In this document: positions 60,454 through 64,000 of the stretch, piece by piece
Position numbering within the stretch: position 1 is the first letter of the stretch
How the letters are laid out: each line of letters starts with the position of its first letter
Origin: Sphingomonas sp. UV9
Lineage (GTDB): Bacteria > Pseudomonadota > Alphaproteobacteria > Sphingomonadales > Sphingomonadaceae
Direction: 5' to 3'
Assembly (NCBI RefSeq): GCF_004101245.1
Contig: NZ_SCIN01000001.1
Span: forward strand, 1 to 64,000
Length of the DNA: 64,000 nt
Made by a program: the position numbers and the translations under genes
The notes under the pieces: generated by a model
Told to the model about the DNA's origin: nothing
Database searches by the model: none
The model's input: only the letters and a program-made list of their open reading frames with translations

Positions 60454-62177
60454 CCGGGCCGGCAGCGCGGGCGCCGGATCCGCTGGCCGATGCGCTGATC
60501 GCGGCGCGGCTCTGTGCTGCCGATCCCGGGCTTGGCGGCATCGCGCTCCGGGGGGGCGGCGATTTGCGCGACGCGGTGATCGCGGCGGTGCGCTCTCATC
60601 TGCGGCCTGATGCGCCGATGCGGCGGGTGCCGGTCCATGTCGATGACGACCGGCTGTTCGGCGGGCTCGATCTGGTCGCGACGCTGGCCCAGGGCCGCGC
60701 GGTGCAGCGCGCGGGGCTGCTCGTCGAGGCGGATCGCGGGGTGCTGGTGCTGGCGATGGCGGACCGGCTGTCCGATGCGGTTGCGGGGCGGATCGTCGCG
60801 GCGATGGACGGCGGCGGCGACGGCGGCGGCGGACGATGCCTGGTCGTGGCGCTCGACGACGGGATAGGGCCCGACGAAGGTCCGCCCGCCGCCCTGCTCG
60901 AACGGCTCGCGTTCCGCATCGACCTGCACGACGCGAGGCCCATCGCGGCGATGCCGGACGAAGCTGATTGCATGGACGCGGGGACGCCGCCGACGCCCGA
61001 CGCGGTCCTTGCGACGCTGGTCGCAACCGCGACCGCGCTCGGGATCGAGACCGCGCGGGCGCCGCTGTTCGCGTTGCGCGCGGCGCGGGCCGCGGCGTTG
61101 AGTGCGGGGCGCGACGCGATCGGCAACCAGGATCTGATGCTCGCCGCCCGGCTGGTGCTCGCGCCGCGCGCGACGCGTCTGCTGGCCGAGCCACCGGACG
61201 ACGCGCCCCCGCCGCCGCCCGATGCGCAGCGGCCTGACGCGCCGCCGCCTGACGCATCGCCACCGGACGAGGGGGATCGCGAACAGCCGACAGATGAATC
61301 CCGGCCGCTCGACGACGTCGTGCTGGAGGCCGCGCTCGCAGCGCTGCCGAAGGATGTGCTCGCGCAGATCGCGGCGGGTGGCGTCCGGCGCGGCAGGACG
61401 CGCACGTCGCGCGGTGCGGGCGAACGGCGTCGATCGCCGGCGCGCGGCCGGCCCGTCGGGGTGCGGCCGGGCGTGCCGGGCGGGGGGCAGCGCCTGAGCC
61501 TGATCGATACGCTCCGCGCGGCCGCGCCGTGGCAGCGGCTGCGGAGCACGGCGGACACCGCGTCGCGGGTGTTGGTCCGCCGTGACGACCTGCGGATCCG
61601 CCGGTTCGAGACGCGAGCGGAGTCGGTCACGATCTTCGTCGTCGACGCATCGGGATCGGCGGCGCTGTCGCGGCTGGCGGAGGCGAAGGGCGCGGTCGAA
61701 CTGCTGCTCGCCGATTCCTATGTGCAGCGCGCGCAGGTCGCGCTCATCGCGTTCCGGGGCAACGGCGCGACCGTGCTGCTCCCGCCGACGCGGTCGCTGG
61801 CGCGCGCGCGCCGATCGCTCGCGGAGCTGCCGGGCGGGGGGGGCACGCCATTGGCGGCGGGGCTGCGCGCCGCGATCGACGTCGCCGATGCGGCACGCGG
61901 CCGCGGCCAGACGCCGTTCGTCGTCCTGCTGACCGACGGGCGCGCGAACATCGCCGCGGATGGCCGGGCGGTGCGCAGCCTCGCCGCCGTGGATGCGAGC
62001 GCCGCCGCCACCGCGCTCGCCCGATCGGGAATCGCCGCGGCGTTTCTCGACATCTCCGCGCGCCCGGGGCCTGAGGGGGCGGCGCTCGCCGCGGCGATGC
62101 AGGCGCGCTATCTGCCGCTGCCGCGCGCGGATGCGGTTCGGATGCACGCGGCGGTCCGCGCGGTGCAGCCCGGATGA
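60450..62177 (+). CDS. bchD: magnesium chelatase subunit D
   Basis: It starts at GTG 60450, overlapping the bchI stop (GTGA). Of 575 residues, about 1-235 form a degenerate AAA-like domain without Walker A (DDRLFGGLDLVATLAQG). A Pro/Asp-rich linker (DDAPPPPPDAQRPDAPPP) follows, then a VWA domain with the MIDAS motif DASGSAAL (about residue 397-404). It is the platform subunit binding BchI hexamers. Normal length for BchD. Confidence 0.95.
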   Translation: MTGPAARAPDPLADALIAARLCAADPGLGGIALRGGGDLRDAVIAAVRSHLRPDAPMRRVPVHVDDDRLFGGLDLVATLAQGRAVQRAGLLVEADRGVLVLAMADRLSDAVAGRIVAAMDGGGDGGGGRCLVVALDDGIGPDEGPPAALLERLAFRIDLHDARPIAAMPDEADCMDAGTPPTPDAVLATLVATATALGIETARAPLFALRAARAAALSAGRDAIGNQDLMLAARLVLAPRATRLLAEPPDDAPPPPPDAQRPDAPPPDASPPDEGDREQPTDESRPLDDVVLEAALAALPKDVLAQIAAGGVRRGRTRTSRGAGERRRSPARGRPVGVRPGVPGGGQRLSLIDTLRAAAPWQRLRSTADTASRVLVRRDDLRIRRFETRAESVTIFVVDASGSAALSRLAEAKGAVELLLADSYVQRAQVALIAFRGNGATVLLPPTRSLARARRSLAELPGGGGTPLAAGLRAAIDVADAARGRGQTPFVVLLTDGRANIAADGRAVRSLAAVDASAAATALARSGIAAAFLDISARPGPEGAALAAAMQARYLPLPRADAVRMHAAVRAVQPG

Positions 62178-63073
62178 GCGCGCCGCGCTGGAGCGTCGAG
62201 GGACGGGACTGGCCCAATCGCGCCGCCAGTCGCTTCGTCGCGGCCGGCGGCCTGCGGTGGCATGTCCAGACCTTTGCGCCCAAGGCGCCCGCTGTTCAGG
62301 ACGCAGCCGCGACGATCCTGCTGCTCCACGGCACCGGCGCGGCGACGCATAGCTGGCGAACGCTCGCGCCGTTGCTCGGCCAGCACTATCACGTCGTCGC
62401 GGTCGACCTGCCCGGGCATGGCTTCACCACCGGCCGCCCGGTCGGCGGCCTATCGATCGCGGGAATGGCGGGCGCGGTCGCGACGTTGCTCGGCACGCTG
62501 CAGGTCGCGCCGCAGGTACTCATCGGCCATTCCGCGGGGGCGGCGATCGCGGCGCGGCTGGCGATCGACGGCACGGCGTCCCCCACGGCGATCATCGGGC
62601 TGAGCGCTGCGCTGCTGCCCTTTCCCGGGCTGGCCGCGACGCTGTTCCCGACGATGGCGCGCGCGCTGTTCGTCAATCCGATCGCGCCGCATCTGTTCGC
62701 GCGGATCGCCCGCACCCCGGGCGAGACCGCCCGGTTCCTGTACCGGTCGACCGGATCGCGGATCGATGACGCAGGCGTGGCGTGCTACGCGGCGTTGCTC
62801 GGCACGTCGGCGCAGTGCGCGGGCGCGATCGGCATGATGGCGGCCTGGGATCTGGTCGGATTGCGGCGGGATTTGGCGCGGTTGAAGACGCCGGTGCTGC
62901 TCGTCCACGGCGACGGCGATCGGGCGATCCCGCTGTCGAACGCGCGCGAGGCGGCGGCAGCGGTCGGAGACGGGCGGCTCGAGACGCTGCACGGGCTCGG
63001 CCATCTCGCGCATGAGGAACGCCCCGAACAGGTCACGGCGATCGTCCGGCAATTCGTCGAGGCGCGCACATGA
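62174..63073 (+). CDS. bchO: alpha/beta hydrolase of bacteriochlorophyll biosynthesis
   Basis: The start overlaps the bchD stop (ATGA). The 299-residue product has LLLHGTGAATHSW, nucleophile elbow IGHSAGAAIA, VLLVHGDGDRAI and the late His in GLGHLAHEERPEQV. It always follows bchD in photosynthesis clusters of purple bacteria and is taken as a magnesium chelatase accessory protein; its reaction is not established. Confidence 0.93.
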   Translation: MSAPRWSVEGRDWPNRAASRFVAAGGLRWHVQTFAPKAPAVQDAAATILLLHGTGAATHSWRTLAPLLGQHYHVVAVDLPGHGFTTGRPVGGLSIAGMAGAVATLLGTLQVAPQVLIGHSAGAAIAARLAIDGTASPTAIIGLSAALLPFPGLAATLFPTMARALFVNPIAPHLFARIARTPGETARFLYRSTGSRIDDAGVACYAALLGTSAQCAGAIGMMAAWDLVGLRRDLARLKTPVLLVHGDGDRAIPLSNAREAAAAVGDGRLETLHGLGHLAHEERPEQVTAIVRQFVEART

Positions 63074-63276
63074 CCGGGGTGCTCGGCCTGCTCGACCTGA
63101 TGATCGCGGGCGCGCCGGTGCTGATCTTCTGCGTCTGGCAGCTCGTGTCGCTCAATCGGGCGATTGCGCGCGACAAGGTCGGCAGAGACTCCCCGACGTC
63201 GCCCGACCCCGCAATACCAGAAGGCGCGTCACCAGAAGGCGCATCACCAGAAGGCGCGGGGCATCCGGTAGGGTAG
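63070..63276 (+). CDS. small membrane protein behind bchO
   Basis: The start overlaps the bchO stop (ATGA). The 68-residue product has one hydrophobic helix (VLGLLDLMIAGAPVLIFCVWQLVSL, about residues 3-28), then a basic segment and a repeated PEGAS tail (IPEGASPEGASPEGAG). The tail is coded by three tandem 15-bp units that lie at the convergent 3' end of crtC. Small unnamed membrane proteins occur in this position in other photosynthesis clusters. Confidence 0.7.
   Translation: MTGVLGLLDLMIAGAPVLIFCVWQLVSLNRAIARDKVGRDSPTSPDPAIPEGASPEGASPEGAGHPVG
63217..63261 (+). repeat. three tandem 15-bp units at the overlap of two genes
   Basis: CCAGAAGGCGCGTCA, CCAGAAGGCGCATCA and CCAGAAGGCGCGGGG follow one another. 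On the plus strand they give PEGAS repeats. On the minus strand each contains the crtC ending AFW; the first unit read there carries the actual TGA (63244-63246), so two duplicate crtC ends lie downstream of the gene. Confidence 0.9.
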
Positions 63277-64000
63277 CATCGACTGGACGATGGGTGATCG
63301 GAAGCGGCCGAGCGCAAGGCTTTCATGGACGGCGCGCACCTCCTCGCCGAACAGACGCGTAGCCAGTGCGGAGCGGGCATAGAAGGGGGCATCGATCCAC
63401 GTCTTCACCACGCGCGGGCGATGTCCCGCATCGGCCCGTGTCGCGCGCTTTATGAGCCAGCCGGTCCGCGGCAAGGCCGCCGGGGCGGGCTGGACGACAT
63501 CGTGCCATCGGCCCTGCGCATCGAATTTGAGCGCGAGGTCGAACGGCGTGCCGTCGCGCCGCCGCCCCTCGTACAGGATCGCGACATCGCTTGTCAGGTG
63601 CGCGCGCGACCAGTGCCAGTCGTCGAACCCCGCCTCCAGCGGTTCGTCGCCGAAGTTCGAGTCGAAATAGCCGGGGCCCGACCAGCGGGCGCCGGGATGC
63701 GTCATCGCGACCTCGACATGCGCGCGCGGTGCCACCGGATGCCAGCGATGCCGCCCGCCCGGATCGAGCGCGAAGGCGGTGGTGCCGATCATCACGGGGC
63801 TGACGCGGATCGTACCGCGCACGCGGTAGGGCAGCGGAGCGGATCGCTCGCGGATTTCGATCACCAGCGTGTCGCCGTCCCAGCGCAGGCTGCTCGGCCC
63901 GACGACGAAATGATCGGTGCCCCGGTCGACCCGGTGCGCGGTGCGCTCGGTCATCGCCCAGGCGCTGCCGCGCGGGCCGGTCAACGCGACGTTGATCGCA
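63244..64000 (-). CDS. crtC: carotenoid 1,2-hydratase (hydroxyneurosporene synthase), partial
   Basis: The 3' 252 codons are in the window; the frame is open to the right edge, so the 5' part lies beyond base 64000. Family features are LTGPRGSAWAMTERT, YRVRGTIRVSP, HRWHPVAPRAHVEVAMTHPG, WSGPGYFDSNFGDEPLE and FDDWHWSRAHL. CrtC hydrates the end double bond of neurosporene/lycopene in spheroidene/spirilloxanthin synthesis. It runs convergent to the small bchO-linked gene and overlaps it by 33 bases. Confidence 0.93.
   Translation of the reverse strand, partial: AINVALTGPRGSAWAMTERTAHRVDRGTDHFVVGPSSLRWDGDTLVIEIRERSAPLPYRVRGTIRVSPVMIGTTAFALDPGGRHRWHPVAPRAHVEVAMTHPGARWSGPGYFDSNFGDEPLEAGFDDWHWSRAHLTSDVAILYEGRRRDGTPFDLALKFDAQGRWHDVVQPAPAALPRTGWLIKRATRADAGHRPRVVKTWIDAPFYARSALATRLFGEEVRAVHESLALGRFRSPIVQSMLPYRMPRAFW

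Noticed and set aside
59874..62147. 757-codon frame antisense to bchI/bchD
   Set aside because: Same cause; bchI and bchD on the other strand are certain.

Overview
The window looks like a chromosomal segment of a high-GC alphaproteobacterium of the Sphingomonas type. The grounds are codon bias, two large TonB-dependent receptors of the Caulobacter/Xanthomonas class, a FadR-type GntR regulator beside an arabonate dehydratase, and the end of a bacteriochlorophyll/carotenoid gene cluster (tspO, bchI, bchD, bchO, crtC). The host was therefore probably an aerobic anoxygenic phototroph that also feeds on plant cell-wall polymers. I saw no tRNA, rRNA or CRISPR array.

Region 1 (1-8.1 kb) is accessory. 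It has an IS3-type transposase remnant, a small two-gene cassette of unknown function, a P-loop kinase-like protein, a DUF5694 protein with a lipoprotein, a glyoxalase-fold (VOC) protein, and an AraC regulator/S41 peptidase pair. Degenerate intergenic repeats are scattered through it and recur at about 8.3, 21.8 and 56.5 kb.

Region 2 (8.7-22.1 kb) is a two-partner secretion locus: a TpsB transporter, a 3,199-residue TpsA/CdiA-like exoprotein and a directly following candidate immunity gene. Behind them lie an orphan fragment duplicated from the body of TpsA, an IS fragment and a perfect 18-bp hairpin. The TpsA C-terminus has an ENN motif like the CdiA VENN boundary, a nuclease-like tail, and base composition unlike the rest of the protein.

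Region 3 (22.2-55.7 kb) is a large polysaccharide utilisation locus for L-arabinose-rich polymers such as arabinan, arabinogalactan protein and perhaps extensin glycans. A LacI regulator faces an operon of GH31, GPH symporter, clan-A hydrolase, TonB receptor and a double GH43 protein. A second operon runs leftward (FucP-type MFS, GH127, GH30). Divergent from it are a broken galM and an arabonate dehydratase that has apparently lost its stop codon. Then come a GntR regulator, a GH51-GH43-GH43 operon ending in a broken GH43 gene, a second TonB receptor and a GH5 enzyme. Together they would bind oligosaccharides at the outer membrane, release arabinose and galactose units, import them, and pass arabinose to the non-phosphorylative oxidative pathway.

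Region 4 (55.7-58.1 kb) is a scar: about 1 kb with no recognisable gene, an IS3-family element that has lost catalytic residues and carries two 23-bp REP-like insertions, and the 3' remnant of a GH92 gene beginning exactly at the IS end.

Region 5 (58.1-64 kb) is the edge of the photosynthesis gene cluster. A DUF2189 membrane protein and tspO run leftward. bchI-bchD-bchO and a small membrane-protein gene run rightward with 4-nt overlaps. crtC comes in from the right edge. A perfect PpsR/CrtJ-type operator lies in the 35-bp gap between tspO and bchI.
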